A stretch of 64,000 bases of DNA from Paraburkholderia sp. Lineage in GTDB: Bacteria; Pseudomonadota; Gammaproteobacteria; Burkholderiales; Burkholderiaceae. Below the pieces are notes generated by a model. It had not been told where the DNA came from. It saw only the letters and a program-made list of their open reading frames with translations, and did not search any database. Numbering within the stretch: the stretch's first letter is position 1; each line of letters opens with the position of its first letter. Both the position numbers and the translations under genes were made by a program. The stretch is taken from NCBI RefSeq assembly GCF_024281035.1, contig NZ_JAMXLH010000078.1, positions 62,001 to 126,000 on the forward strand, in the 5' to 3' direction. Shown piece by piece: positions 35,702 to 44,707 of this stretch.

Positions 35702-36460
35702 ATGATCGGAAACACCGTCCCCATCACGCTTTCTGATGCTCCTGTCATGGACACCCTGCTCAACCAACCCGCCGGTTCACCGACTATCGACCTTGGGCGC
35801 CGCGTTCGCGCCGCGCGAGTCGCACACGACCTGACGCTCGATAGCGCAAGCCGCCTGTGCGGCGTGTCGCGCTCCACGCTCTCGAAAATCGAAAATGGCC
35901 TCATGTCGCCCACCTTCGACGTTCTGCAGAAGATCGTCGTCGGCCTGAAGATCGATCTGGGCGAGCTGTTCGGCCCGGTACCGAAGCACAATGTCGGAGG
36001 CCGGCGCGCACTCACGCGACGTGGCGCCGGTCAGCGGCACGCTTATCGCGGCTACCAGATGGAATTGCTCGCCACGGATCTGGCTCACAAGGCGATGCTG
36101 CCGTTCCGCATCCGCATCACTGCGCACTCGCTCGACGCATTCGACGACTGGGGGCGGCACGACGGCGAAGAGTTTCTCTACGTGATCAGCGGCAGCGTGT
36201 GTCTCCACTCGGAGCTTTACGCGCCCACAAACCTCGAAGCTGGTGACAGCCTCTATTTCGACAGCCGCACAGGACACGCCGCCATTTCCACGAGCAAGGA
36301 AGACGCCGAAGTCTTATGGATGGCTACGAGCGGGGCAGCACCCGGCGCTGCACAGGAAGCGCCGCCGGAAGCGAAGCGCACGCGCGCTAAATCGACGAAT
36401 TCAACGACTTCAACGAATTCGACGAAAGCGAAAGTGAAAGCGAAAAAAACCGCCGGGTAA
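35702..36460 (+). CDS. XRE-family regulator with C-terminal cupin
   Basis: A 252-residue regulator. The N-terminal HTH is LGRRVRAARVAHDLTLDSASRLCGVSRSTLSKIENG (seen in parts), near residues 30-75. A cupin domain follows (FDDWGRHDGEEFLYVISGSVCLHSE, LEAGDSLYFDSRTGHA). The tail after residue 215 is a low-complexity Thr/Ser/Lys run, unusual and probably disordered. Such XRE-cupin proteins often control amino-acid or polyamine catabolism; the effector here is unknown. An ATG at 35747 could be the real start. Confidence 0.88.
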   Translation: MIGNTVPITLSDAPVMDTLLNQPAGSPTIDLGRRVRAARVAHDLTLDSASRLCGVSRSTLSKIENGLMSPTFDVLQKIVVGLKIDLGELFGPVPKHNVGGRRALTRRGAGQRHAYRGYQMELLATDLAHKAMLPFRIRITAHSLDAFDDWGRHDGEEFLYVISGSVCLHSELYAPTNLEAGDSLYFDSRTGHAAISTSKEDAEVLWMATSGAAPGAAQEAPPEAKRTRAKSTNSTTSTNSTKAKVKAKKTAG

Positions 36461-36528
36461 GCGCGATCTGCACGGACTGGTGGACGCGCTGTCGCGCCAC
36501 TACCGCATGCGTTCTCGGGAATCAGGAC

Positions 36529-37107
36529 TCAGCCGAGCGGGCGCACGCCGATCAGCAGTCCATGCAACCAGAAGGCAAACACGCCCCACGCAACGAGACC
36601 GATCACGACGACCAGTACGTCACGCGATGCAACGCCCTGCGGATACACCACGCCCGCCTCGCGATCGTGGCGCCGTTCGCTCCGTAAATCGAGCAGCGCC
36701 CACACGAGAAACACACCAAACAGCACGATGTCGTTGCGCGTCCCGTTCGCCAGCAAATGCGCGAATGCCCAAAGCGCGACGCCGCAAAGGAATGGGTGGC
36801 CGAGCACAGACTTGAAATGATTGCCGCGCACAAAGGGGGCAACGAGCAGGATGAACGCAATCGCCATGAGGAGCGCCGTGACGTGAGCCATCCAGAAAGG
36901 CGGCACCCACACCAGCACGGGGTTGTGGCGCGCAAGTCCGTAGCCATAGACGGTCACCACGATACCCGCGATCGAGAGCACAGCAAATGCGCTGCGCCAG
37001 CCGTAGGCGCCGAATCGCTCGATTTGCGCGGCGCGCCACGGTCTCGCAACCATGCGAACAGAATGCACGCCAATAAAGAGAATCAGCCCCAATACCAACA
37101 CCGCCAT
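36529..37107 (-). CDS. NnrU family membrane protein
   Basis: A 192-residue inner-membrane protein with about five hydrophobic segments. The NnrU signature HSVRMVARPWRAAQIERFG is at the N-terminus, with VWVPPFWMAHVTALLMAIAFI, the KSVLGHPFLCGVALWAFAHLLANG stretch and FGVFLVWALLD following. NnrU-type proteins are linked to denitrification in some bacteria and are distantly related to isoprenylcysteine methyltransferases; no denitrification genes are nearby, so the role is open. Confidence 0.88.
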   Translation of the reverse strand: MAVLVLGLILFIGVHSVRMVARPWRAAQIERFGAYGWRSAFAVLSIAGIVVTVYGYGLARHNPVLVWVPPFWMAHVTALLMAIAFILLVAPFVRGNHFKSVLGHPFLCGVALWAFAHLLANGTRNDIVLFGVFLVWALLDLRSERRHDREAGVVYPQGVASRDVLVVVIGLVAWGVFAFWLHGLLIGVRPLG

Positions 37108-37410
37108 TACAGCCTCCTTGCTTTGTGCAGAAACGGAATGTCAGGCATTAGCGCGCCGCTCAGTGGCACGGTCCGTCGTTACTTTCAAAAAGGGCGGCGG
37201 CCATGTAATGCTTTATCGGCACAGCTCGCAATGCAGAATTGTGCAGCACGCAAATAATCTGCCTATATCACGTGCATGAGTATTTTAAGATTTCACCGAA
37301 GACAATATCAAACAGAAGACAGGCGATATTCGCCTCTGGGGCACAGTAACGCCGGGTAATCGCGTGCGCATGACTCGCTCCGCACCGCACCGCACCGCGC
37401 GACGGCCCTG
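37108..37410. other. Gene-free spacer
   Basis: About 300 bp of mixed GC content between the NnrU start and the stop of the H-NS-like gene. No coding frame, terminator or operator is evident; a short CGCACCGCACCGCACCGC triplication occurs near 37380-37400. Confidence 0.45.
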
Positions 37411-37641
37411 TCAGCAGCGGAAATGCTCGATATTCTGCCCTGCGTGAATGGCACGCAGGAGCCATGCCGGCATTTCCCCTTGACCATTCCAGGTATTGCC
37501 ATAGGCATCGCAATACTTCGGTTGCCTTGCGCTTTCGGCAAGCGCCGTTTCAAGATCTTCGAGCGTAATGCCGTACTCGTCCATGCGGCGTCTAATCCAC
37601 ACGATGAGCCGTTCGCGCGCCTCTCCATCGGGGTCGAACAT
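37411..37641 (-). CDS. H-NS family DNA-binding protein (short)
   Basis: A 76-residue protein. The C-terminal part, YCDAYGNTWNGQGEMPAWLLRAI, matches the H-NS C-terminal DNA-binding motif (YRDPNG.TWSGRGR.P.WL in relatives), although the AT-hook-like arginines are replaced by Gln-Gly-Glu. That change could weaken DNA binding. The N-terminus (ERLIVWIRRRMDEYGITLEDLETALAE) is a short oligomerisation-like helix. The ribosome site AGAGGAA supports ATG 37641. Nucleoid binding or an anti-H-NS role is inferred. Confidence 0.72.
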   Translation of the reverse strand: MFDPDGEARERLIVWIRRRMDEYGITLEDLETALAESARQPKYCDAYGNTWNGQGEMPAWLLRAIHAGQNIEHFRC

Positions 37642-37702
37642 TGAGTAATTCCTCTCGCTTCGCCAGGGGCGAGCCGCCGATTTAAATCGAATCGTCTGCC
37701 CT

Positions 37703-37737
37703 GAAAAGACAAAGGCTTCGCGAAACTGCGAAGCCTT
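37703..37737 (-). terminator. Probable terminator downstream of the uvrA-type gene
   Basis: A perfect 10-bp stem AAGGCTTCGC/GCGAAGCCTT (37712-37721 with 37728-37737), followed on the minus strand by a T-rich TTTGTCTTTT tract. It lies about 210 bp past the uvrA stop and just upstream of the H-NS-like gene. I see no gene in 37642-37946; a T-loop-like string near 37745 does not fold as a tRNA. Confidence 0.55.
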
Positions 37738-37946
37738 GCTGCACTGATGAGGTGGTCCGGAAATCGAATCCGCGACCGGATCGGAGGGGAATTGCGATTC
37801 CGCTGCTCCTTCGCCAGAATCGGCCACCGCGAATGCGCGGCCATTTGCTGCAAGCGGGGCCAATCATACAGCGCGCTTGCCGCACAGATCAAGCGGTTTC
37901 AGGGCGGCGCGGACGATGGTGGCGCGGCACCGCGCCGCGCCGCCTA

Positions 37947-40900
37947 TCAGCGTGAAGCTGCCGTGCGCCGCTCCTGCGACTGGCCCTCATCGTCAGGGTC
38001 GCCTCCTTCACGGCGTTCGCGTGCGAGCACAGGCGCAAGCGCTGCGCCGGTATGGCTCGCCGCCACTTTCACAAGTGCTTCGGGGTCTGCAGCAGCCACG
38101 ATCGTCCCGCCACCCACTCCGCCCTCCGGACCGAGGTCGATAATCCAGTCGGCTTCGGCAATCACGTCGAGGTCATGCTCGATGACGACGACGCTGTGGC
38201 CGCCGTCGGCGAGTCTGTGCAGCACGCGAATCAGTCGCGCAACGTCGGCCATGTGCAGCCCGACCGTCGGTTCATCGAGCACGTACAGCGTATGCGGTGC
38301 TTTCTGGCCACGCCGAGTGATGTCGTCGCGCACCTTGCTCAGTTCCGTCACGAGCTTGATACGCTGCGCCTCGCCGCCCGAAAGCGTGGGCGATGGCTGG
38401 CCGAGCGTCAGGTAACCCAGCCCCACGTCCTTCATCAACTGCAACGGGTGCGCAATGTTCGTGATCGGCGCGAAGAATTCGACAGCCTCGTCGATCTCCA
38501 TCGTCAGCACTTCGCCGATATTGCGGCCACGCCACGTGACCGCCAATGTTTCCGAATTGAAACGCTGCCCGTGGCACACATCGCACGGCACTTTCACGTC
38601 CGGCAAAAAACTCATGCCGATCGTGCGCACGCCCTGCCCCTCGCACGCCGGACAACGGCCGTCGCCCGTATTAAACGAGAAGCGCGATGCGCTATAGCCG
38701 CGTGCGCGCGCTTCGAGCGTATCGGCAAACAGACGTCGAATCGCATCCCATACGCCGATATAGGTCGCCGGACACGAACGCGGCGTCTTGCCAATCGGCG
38801 TCTGATCGACTTCGAGCACGCGATCGATGCTCTCCCAGCCCGTGATCGAATCGCACCCTTGCCACGCGTGCGCAACATCGATCTTCGGCTTCACCGCACT
38901 GCGCGCGAGCACGCTGGCGCGCTTCGCAGCCGCCGTTGGTGCACCCGTTTGTGCGGCCTTGCGCGCGCGGCGCTCGGCGGGCGACGAGAGCGTCGAGCGC
39001 CCCACGGCGTCGAGCAGGTTCGCGAGCAGCACGTCGCGCGCGAGCGTCGATTTGCCCGAGCCGCTCACACCCGTAATCGCCACCAGACGGCCCAGCGGAA
39101 TCTGCGCCGTGACGTCGCGCAGGTTATGCAGTTTTCCGCCGTGCACGGTGAGCCATTGCGCGGGAACCGCGTCGCGTCCCGCGCGCGCTGCAATGACTTC
39201 GCGGCGCGACTGGATCGGATGCACGATCGGCTGGGCGAGATAGCGCCCGGTCAGCGAATCAGGCTGTGCCGCGAGATCGGCGACACTACCCTGCGCCACC
39301 ACGCGTCCGCCGCGTTTGCCTGCGCTGGGGCCGATATCGATGATATGGTCCGCGCGGCGAATCGTGTCCTCGTCGTGCTCCACCACGACCAGCGTATTGC
39401 CCTTTTCGCCGAGACTGCGCAGCGCGTCGAGAAGAATCTGGTTATCGCGCGGATGCAAGCCGATGGTCGGTTCATCGAGCACATAACACACGCCCTGCAG
39501 GTTGCTGCCGAGTTGCGCCGCGAGGCGGATACGTTGCGCTTCGCCGCCCGAAAGACTCGGCGCGGCGCGGTCGAGGCTCAGATAACCGAGGCCCACTTCT
39601 TCGAGGAACTGCAGGCGGCTGCGAATCTCGCTCACCACGTCGCGCGCAATTTGCGCATCGCGCCCATTGAGCTGCAGCGTATCGATCCAGCGGCGCGTGT
39701 CGGCCACTGTCCACTGCGCGACGTCGACGATCGGATGCGCGTCGAACGTCACGGCGCGCGCAACCGGATTCAGGCGCGTGCCGCTGCAATCGGGGCACGG
39801 CGTATCGCCGACGCCTTCGGGCTCCTGCTCGTCAGACGGCAGCGTCTGCTCGCGGCCGCGCCCGTCCTCGCCAACAATCGTGTCGTCGTACGCCGCACGC
39901 TGCTCGCGCGTCAGTGCGAGACCCGTTCCCACGCAGGTCGTGCACCAGCCGTGCTTGCTGTTGTACGAGAACATGCGCGGATCGAGTTCGGGATAGCTCG
40001 TGCCGCACTCCGGGCAGGCGCGCCGCGTCGACAGCACCTTGATCGTGCCCACGCGCGACGTCGAGCCTCGGTTGCCGAGCACCTGGTCGAGCCCGTCGAG
40101 CGGTGCAAGCAGATGAACGATGCCCTTACCCACCTCGATCGTCGCATCGAGCAAGCGGCGCAATTGCGCCTCGTTTTCCGGCTCGATCACGAGATCGCCC
40201 ACCGGCAGTTCGATGGTGTGCTCGCGAAAGCGATCCAGCTTCGGCCACGGCGCAACCGGAACGAACTCGCCGTCCACGCGCAGATGCGTGTTGCCGCGCG
40301 CTTTCGCCCATTTCGCGAGATCGGTATACACGCCCTTGCGGTTCACGACGAGCGGCGCGAGCAAGCCGACGTGCTGACCTCGATGCTCGCGCAACAATTG
40401 TGCAACGATCGCGTCCACGCTCTGCGACGTGACCGGCGTGCCGTCATGAATGCAGTGCTGCACGCCAAGTTTCACGTAGAGCAGGCGCAGGAAGTGCCAC
40501 ACTTCGGAGGTCGTCGCGACCGTGCTCTTGCGTCCGCCGCGCGAGAGGCGCTGCTCGATTGCGACAGTCGGCGGAATGCCGTACACGGCGTCCACTTCGG
40601 GGCGCCCTGCGGGCTGCACGATCGAACGTGCGTAGGCGTTGAGCGATTCGAGGTAACGGCGCTGCCCCTCGTGGAAAAGGATGTCGAATGCGAGCGTGGA
40701 CTTGCCGGAGCCGGACACGCCCGTAATCACATTGAAGCGTCCGTGCGGAATGTCGACGTCGAGCGCCTTGAGGTTGTGTTCGCGCGCATTGACGATGCGC
40801 ACCACGTCCTCGCCCTGCACTTCGCGACGGGCCGCCGCCGCGCGCAGCGCCGACTGCAGCGCAACGCCTTCCTCTTCCGCGACGAGTGCACTCGCCGCCG

Positions 40901-43853
40901 TGCCGAGCGCCGCCTCGTAGCGTTCCAGCGCTGCGCCCGTATGCGACTGCGGACATGCGATGACGTCATCGGGCGTGCCGACGCACACCACTTCGCCGCC
41001 AGCATCGCCGCCCTCCGGTCCGAGATCGATCAGCCAGTCGGCGGCGCGGATCACGTCGAGGTTGTGCTCGATGACGAGCAATGAATGACCGCCCGCCAGC
41101 AGCTTGCCGAACGCGCGCATCAGCTTTGCGATGTCATCGAAGTGCAGCCCGGTAGTCGGCTCGTCGAACATGAAGAGCCGCCCGCCCACTGCCGCATCCC
41201 TGCCGCGCGACTGCGCGGTCTCGGCCAGATAGCCCGCCAGCTTCAGACGCTGCGCCTCGCCGCCCGACAGCGTCGGCACCGGCTGCCCGAGTTTCACGTA
41301 TTCGAGGCCGACGTCGACAATCGGCTGCATCACGCGCAATACTTCTGCATCCTCGCTGAAACACTGCACCGCTTCGCTCACCGTGAGATCCAGCACGTCC
41401 GCAATCGAAAGCGTGCGGCCCGCGCGCTCGATCTTCACTTCGAGCACTTCCGCGCGATAGCGGCTGCCGTCGCAGTCGGGGCAACGCAGATACACGTCGC
41501 TCAAGAACTGCATTTCGATGTGTTCGAAACCCGAGCCGCCGCATGTCGGGCAGCGGCCCTCGCCCGAGTTGAAACTGAACATGCCGGCCGTATAGGCGCG
41601 CTGTTTCGCGAGCGGCGCCTTGGCGAACAGCTTGCGGATCTCGTCGAACGCGCCCACGTAGCTCGCCGGATTCGAGCGCGCCGTCTTCCCGATCGGCGAC
41701 TGGTCGACAAACACGGCATCGCTGATCTGTTCCGCGCCGCTCAGCGCGCGATAGACACCGGGCGATTCGGTGGCCTTGCCGAGATGCCGCGCAAGCGCCG
41801 GGTAGAGCACGTCCTGTACGAGCGTGGATTTGCCCGAACCCGAAACGCCGGTCACCACAACGAGGCGTTGCAGCGGAATTTGCACCGTCACGTCACGCAG
41901 ATTGTGCTCGCTAGCGCCTTCGAGCAGCAGACTCGGCGTCGCGGCATCGACGGCGCGGCGCGCCCAGTGCGAGGCATCGGCAACCGTGCGATGGCCGCCC
42001 AGGTACGCGCCGGTCAGCGTGTCGGACGAACGGATATCGTCGGGCGTGCCGTCGTAGACAATCGAGCCGCCGCGTTCGCCCGGCCCCGGACCCATGTCGA
42101 TCAGACGGTCGGCAGCCAGCATCACCGAAGGATCGTGTTCGACCACAACCAGCGTGTTGCCTGCGTCGCGCAGCCGATGCATGGCCTCGACGATACGGTT
42201 CAGGTCGCGCGGATGCAGGCCGATGCTCGGTTCGTCGAGCACGAACAGCGTCTTCGTGAGCGACGTGCCGAGCGCCGTGGTCAGGTTGATGCGCTGCACT
42301 TCGCCGCCGGAAAGCGTGCGGCTTTGGCGGTCGAGCGTCAGATAGCCGAGCCCCACGTCGCACAGATACTTCAGCCGCGTGCGGACTTCAGCCAGCAGCA
42401 ACTTCAGCGCATCGTCGAGCAGCGCGGAAGAAAGCGAGAGATTGTCGAAGAAACGCCGTATCCGCTCGATCGGCATCAGCATCACATCGTGCAGTGTGAG
42501 ACCCGGCAACGCTTCGAGTTGCGCGCGCATCCATTCGACGCCATGCGGCATGAAGCGTGCGGCGGGTGCAAGCACTGCGTCTGCGTTGGCTTGCGTACCG
42601 AGGCGCCACTGCAGCGCCTCCGTTTTCAGGCGCGCGCCGCCGCAGGTTTCGCATGGCGTATAGCTGCGATACTTCGAAAGCAGCACGCGAATGTGCATCT
42701 TGTACGCCTTCGATTCCAGATACTGGAAGAAGCGCTTGACGCCGTACCACTGGGCCTGCCAGTCGCCGCGCCAGTCCGGCGTGCCGTTGAGCACCCAGTC
42801 GCGCTGCGGCTGCGTCAGCTCCGACCACGGCGTATCGCGCGGAATATCGGCCTTCGCGGCATAGCGCATCAGATCGTCCTGGCACTCCTTCCACGCAGGC
42901 GTTTGCAGCGGTTTGATCGCGCCGCCGCGCAGCGTCTTGCGCGCATCGGGAATTACGAGTCCCCAGTCCACGCCGATCACGCGGCCGAAGCCGCGGCACG
43001 CGTCGCAAGCGCCATAGGCCGAGTTGAACGAGAACAGCGCCGGCTGCGGATCGGCGTAGCGTATGTCGCTGTCCGGGCAATGCAGGCCAGTTGAAAAACG
43101 CCAGATTTGCGCTTCGGCCTGAGCATCGTCGCCTGAAAGCACGTAGACGTTCACGCGTCCGCCACCACGCTTGAGCGACGCCTCAATTGCCTCGATAACG
43201 CGGCTTTTCTCCGCGTTTTCCAAACGGAAACGGTCGGCGACCACATCGAGCACCTTGCGCGTGCCCTCGCCCGTCTTCACTTCGCGCTGCGCCTGCACGC
43301 GCGTGTAGCCGCTCGCCGAGAGCCACTGCGTAACTTCTTCGTCGGTGGTCGTGTCGGGCAGTTCGACCGGGAACGTCACCACCAGGCGCGGATCGCCCGC
43401 CGCAGTGCGCGCGCGCAGTTCCGAGTAGATCGTTTCCGGCGTGTCGTGACGCACAGGTTGCGCGGTGACGCGATCGAACAGGTCCGCAGCACGTGCGTAG
43501 AGCAGCTTCAGGTGGTCGTTCAACTCGGTCATCGTTCCGACCGTGGAACGCGAACTGCGCACCGGGTTGGTCTGGTCGATGGCGATGGCGGGCGGCACAC
43601 CGTCGACGCGGTCGACCTGTGGCCGGTCCATGCGATCGAGAAACTGGCGCGCGTAGGCACTGAACGTTTCGACGTAGCGGCGCTGGCCTTCGGCGTAAAG
43701 CGTATCGAAGACGAGGCTCGACTTGCCCGATCCGGACGGACCGGTCACGACCGTCATTTCACCGGTGTGCAAATCGAGATCGAGGTTCTTGAGATTGTGC
43801 TGACGAGCACCACGGATGCGGATGGTTCGGTTTTCGCTCACTTGCGCTGGCAT
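37947..43853 (-). CDS. Double-length UvrA-family excinuclease subunit (four ABC-type ATPase units)
   Basis: A 1968-codon protein, about twice the normal UvrA size (about 940), built as two UvrA-like halves in tandem. Four Walker A motifs are intact: GPSGSGKSS near residue 38 and GVSGSGKST near 668, 1046 and 1596. Four ABC signatures follow: LSGGEVQRI near 514, LSGGEAQRLKLA near 861, LSGGEAQRIRLA near 1434 and LSGGEAQRIKLV near 1823. Zn-finger-like CxxC pairs (CPTCGGSGF, CPDC, CPACEGQG, CDVC) recur. Canonical UvrA acts as a dimer in nucleotide excision repair; this chain would mimic a covalent dimer. An SOS box lies 127 bp upstream. The frame is unbroken, so it is not a pseudogene. Whether it replaces or supplements a normal uvrA cannot be seen here. 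Confidence 0.93.
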   Translation of the reverse strand: MPAQVSENRTIRIRGARQHNLKNLDLDLHTGEMTVVTGPSGSGKSSLVFDTLYAEGQRRYVETFSAYARQFLDRMDRPQVDRVDGVPPAIAIDQTNPVRSSRSTVGTMTELNDHLKLLYARAADLFDRVTAQPVRHDTPETIYSELRARTAAGDPRLVVTFPVELPDTTTDEEVTQWLSASGYTRVQAQREVKTGEGTRKVLDVVADRFRLENAEKSRVIEAIEASLKRGGGRVNVYVLSGDDAQAEAQIWRFSTGLHCPDSDIRYADPQPALFSFNSAYGACDACRGFGRVIGVDWGLVIPDARKTLRGGAIKPLQTPAWKECQDDLMRYAAKADIPRDTPWSELTQPQRDWVLNGTPDWRGDWQAQWYGVKRFFQYLESKAYKMHIRVLLSKYRSYTPCETCGGARLKTEALQWRLGTQANADAVLAPAARFMPHGVEWMRAQLEALPGLTLHDVMLMPIERIRRFFDNLSLSSALLDDALKLLLAEVRTRLKYLCDVGLGYLTLDRQSRTLSGGEVQRINLTTALGTSLTKTLFVLDEPSIGLHPRDLNRIVEAMHRLRDAGNTLVVVEHDPSVMLAADRLIDMGPGPGERGGSIVYDGTPDDIRSSDTLTGAYLGGHRTVADASHWARRAVDAATPSLLLEGASEHNLRDVTVQIPLQRLVVVTGVSGSGKSTLVQDVLYPALARHLGKATESPGVYRALSGAEQISDAVFVDQSPIGKTARSNPASYVGAFDEIRKLFAKAPLAKQRAYTAGMFSFNSGEGRCPTCGGSGFEHIEMQFLSDVYLRCPDCDGSRYRAEVLEVKIERAGRTLSIADVLDLTVSEAVQCFSEDAEVLRVMQPIVDVGLEYVKLGQPVPTLSGGEAQRLKLAGYLAETAQSRGRDAAVGGRLFMFDEPTTGLHFDDIAKLMRAFGKLLAGGHSLLVIEHNLDVIRAADWLIDLGPEGGDAGGEVVCVGTPDDVIACPQSHTGAALERYEAALGTAASALVAEEEGVALQSALRAAAARREVQGEDVVRIVNAREHNLKALDVDIPHGRFNVITGVSGSGKSTLAFDILFHEGQRRYLESLNAYARSIVQPAGRPEVDAVYGIPPTVAIEQRLSRGGRKSTVATTSEVWHFLRLLYVKLGVQHCIHDGTPVTSQSVDAIVAQLLREHRGQHVGLLAPLVVNRKGVYTDLAKWAKARGNTHLRVDGEFVPVAPWPKLDRFREHTIELPVGDLVIEPENEAQLRRLLDATIEVGKGIVHLLAPLDGLDQVLGNRGSTSRVGTIKVLSTRRACPECGTSYPELDPRMFSYNSKHGWCTTCVGTGLALTREQRAAYDDTIVGEDGRGREQTLPSDEQEPEGVGDTPCPDCSGTRLNPVARAVTFDAHPIVDVAQWTVADTRRWIDTLQLNGRDAQIARDVVSEIRSRLQFLEEVGLGYLSLDRAAPSLSGGEAQRIRLAAQLGSNLQGVCYVLDEPTIGLHPRDNQILLDALRSLGEKGNTLVVVEHDEDTIRRADHIIDIGPSAGKRGGRVVAQGSVADLAAQPDSLTGRYLAQPIVHPIQSRREVIAARAGRDAVPAQWLTVHGGKLHNLRDVTAQIPLGRLVAITGVSGSGKSTLARDVLLANLLDAVGRSTLSSPAERRARKAAQTGAPTAAAKRASVLARSAVKPKIDVAHAWQGCDSITGWESIDRVLEVDQTPIGKTPRSCPATYIGVWDAIRRLFADTLEARARGYSASRFSFNTGDGRCPACEGQGVRTIGMSFLPDVKVPCDVCHGQRFNSETLAVTWRGRNIGEVLTMEIDEAVEFFAPITNIAHPLQLMKDVGLGYLTLGQPSPTLSGGEAQRIKLVTELSKVRDDITRRGQKAPHTLYVLDEPTVGLHMADVARLIRVLHRLADGGHSVVVIEHDLDVIAEADWIIDLGPEGGVGGGTIVAAADPEALVKVAASHTGAALAPVLARERREGGDPDDEGQSQERRTAASR

Positions 43854-43979
43854 TCCGGCTAATCACACGGCAGGAACCGGTCGGCGCGCGGCGGCGCGGC
43901 CCGGCAACTCATAGCGCGGCGCAGCCGGGCGTCTTCGGACGTCGCCGGGCGTGCTCCACACTGACAGATTCAGATTCTA

Positions 43980-43995
43980 CTGTACATTTATACAG
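43980..43995. promoter_or_regulatory. LexA (SOS) box upstream of the uvrA-type gene
   Basis: CTGTACATTTATACAG matches the LexA consensus CTGT-N8-ACAG exactly in both half-sites. It is 127 bp before the ATG of the double-length uvrA gene. It implies DNA-damage induction of that gene. Confidence 0.8.
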
Positions 43996-44458
43996 CCCGC
44001 CGGGGCGCGGCCCGGGAACGCCACGCCCGATGCTGTGCGTGGCGTCCGCAAGCCGGCCGAACGGGTTAGCCGTCCGGCCAGGGCCGCTGGCGGGACCGTT
44101 AGTTTACGGCGCGGCGCGATCTGCTGTCGCCTGCCGCCTACTATCGTAGGTCGATTCGACGCCACGCGCGAACAGCGTGCCGTCCATCAGCGGCAAGCGC
44201 TCCGTGCATGCGCGCATGCCTCGCGTACGATGCGGCAAAAAACAATTCCCGCACGTTTTTTCGCCTTGACGATGCCTGCTCGTAGTGACGCGAAGAGACG
44301 CGGAGTTTATAGCACGGCCCCGAATCATAATTGCCAAAGACCTTTCCCGGAACTGGAAAACGTCTTCATGTCGCCATTGATAATTGTTTGTTTTTTGGCG
44401 ACCGGTTTGGCGTTGCGGAGGTAGCGTCCCCGTTAGCAATTCGGGTCCGTGCGTAGAT
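43996..44458. other. Gene-free stretch
   Basis: About 460 bp beyond the SOS box with no frame of convincing bias; an AT-rich patch near 44320-44400 stands out. No terminator or further operator was found. Confidence 0.4.
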
Positions 44459-44665
44459 TCATCGTGTTGAGTACGCGTGATTGAAATCGCGCTTCCGGAT
44501 GTTGATCCGCATCGCCGCGCCGATCTGTTCGGGCGTCGCAGCAAAGCGCGTGTTCGTAGCTGGGGGGGCCTTTCCGTATGCGGTGATCACCGCATCGAGG
44601 CGCTGCTGGTTGAGTTCAAGTACGTTTGCAAGGCAGGCGCTTGATCGTCGCAGCAGCCATCGCAA
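44459..44665 (-). CDS. Short hypothetical frame, possible gene remnant
   Basis: A 68-codon frame downstream of the phospholipase gene on the same strand, starting MRWLLRRSSACLANVLEL. From residue 18 (NQQRLDAVITAYGKAPPATN, then EQIGAAMRINIRKRDFNHA) codon bias is good, and the composition looks like a genuine soluble protein C-terminus. The N-terminal part looks less coding, and no ribosome site is apparent. It may be the tail of a larger gene that has been lost. No family is recognised. Confidence 0.3.
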   Translation of the reverse strand: MRWLLRRSSACLANVLELNQQRLDAVITAYGKAPPATNTRFAATPEQIGAAMRINIRKRDFNHAYSTR

Positions 44666-44707
44666 CGACCAAACGCCCGCTACAGCTTCGTTTGGTGAAA
44701 GGCGGTT

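Noticed and set aside
37740..37870. tRNA-like string (GGATTCGATTTCCGG) on the minus strand near the uvrA terminator
   Set aside because: The T-arm has a mismatch, no CCA end or acceptor stem is placed correctly, and no D or anticodon arm could be folded.
38052..43094. Very long plus-strand frames (1010 and 669 codons) opposite the uvrA-type gene
   Set aside because: They are mirror frames of the four-ATPase UvrA gene, with Arg/His/Ala-rich composition and no domain resemblance.
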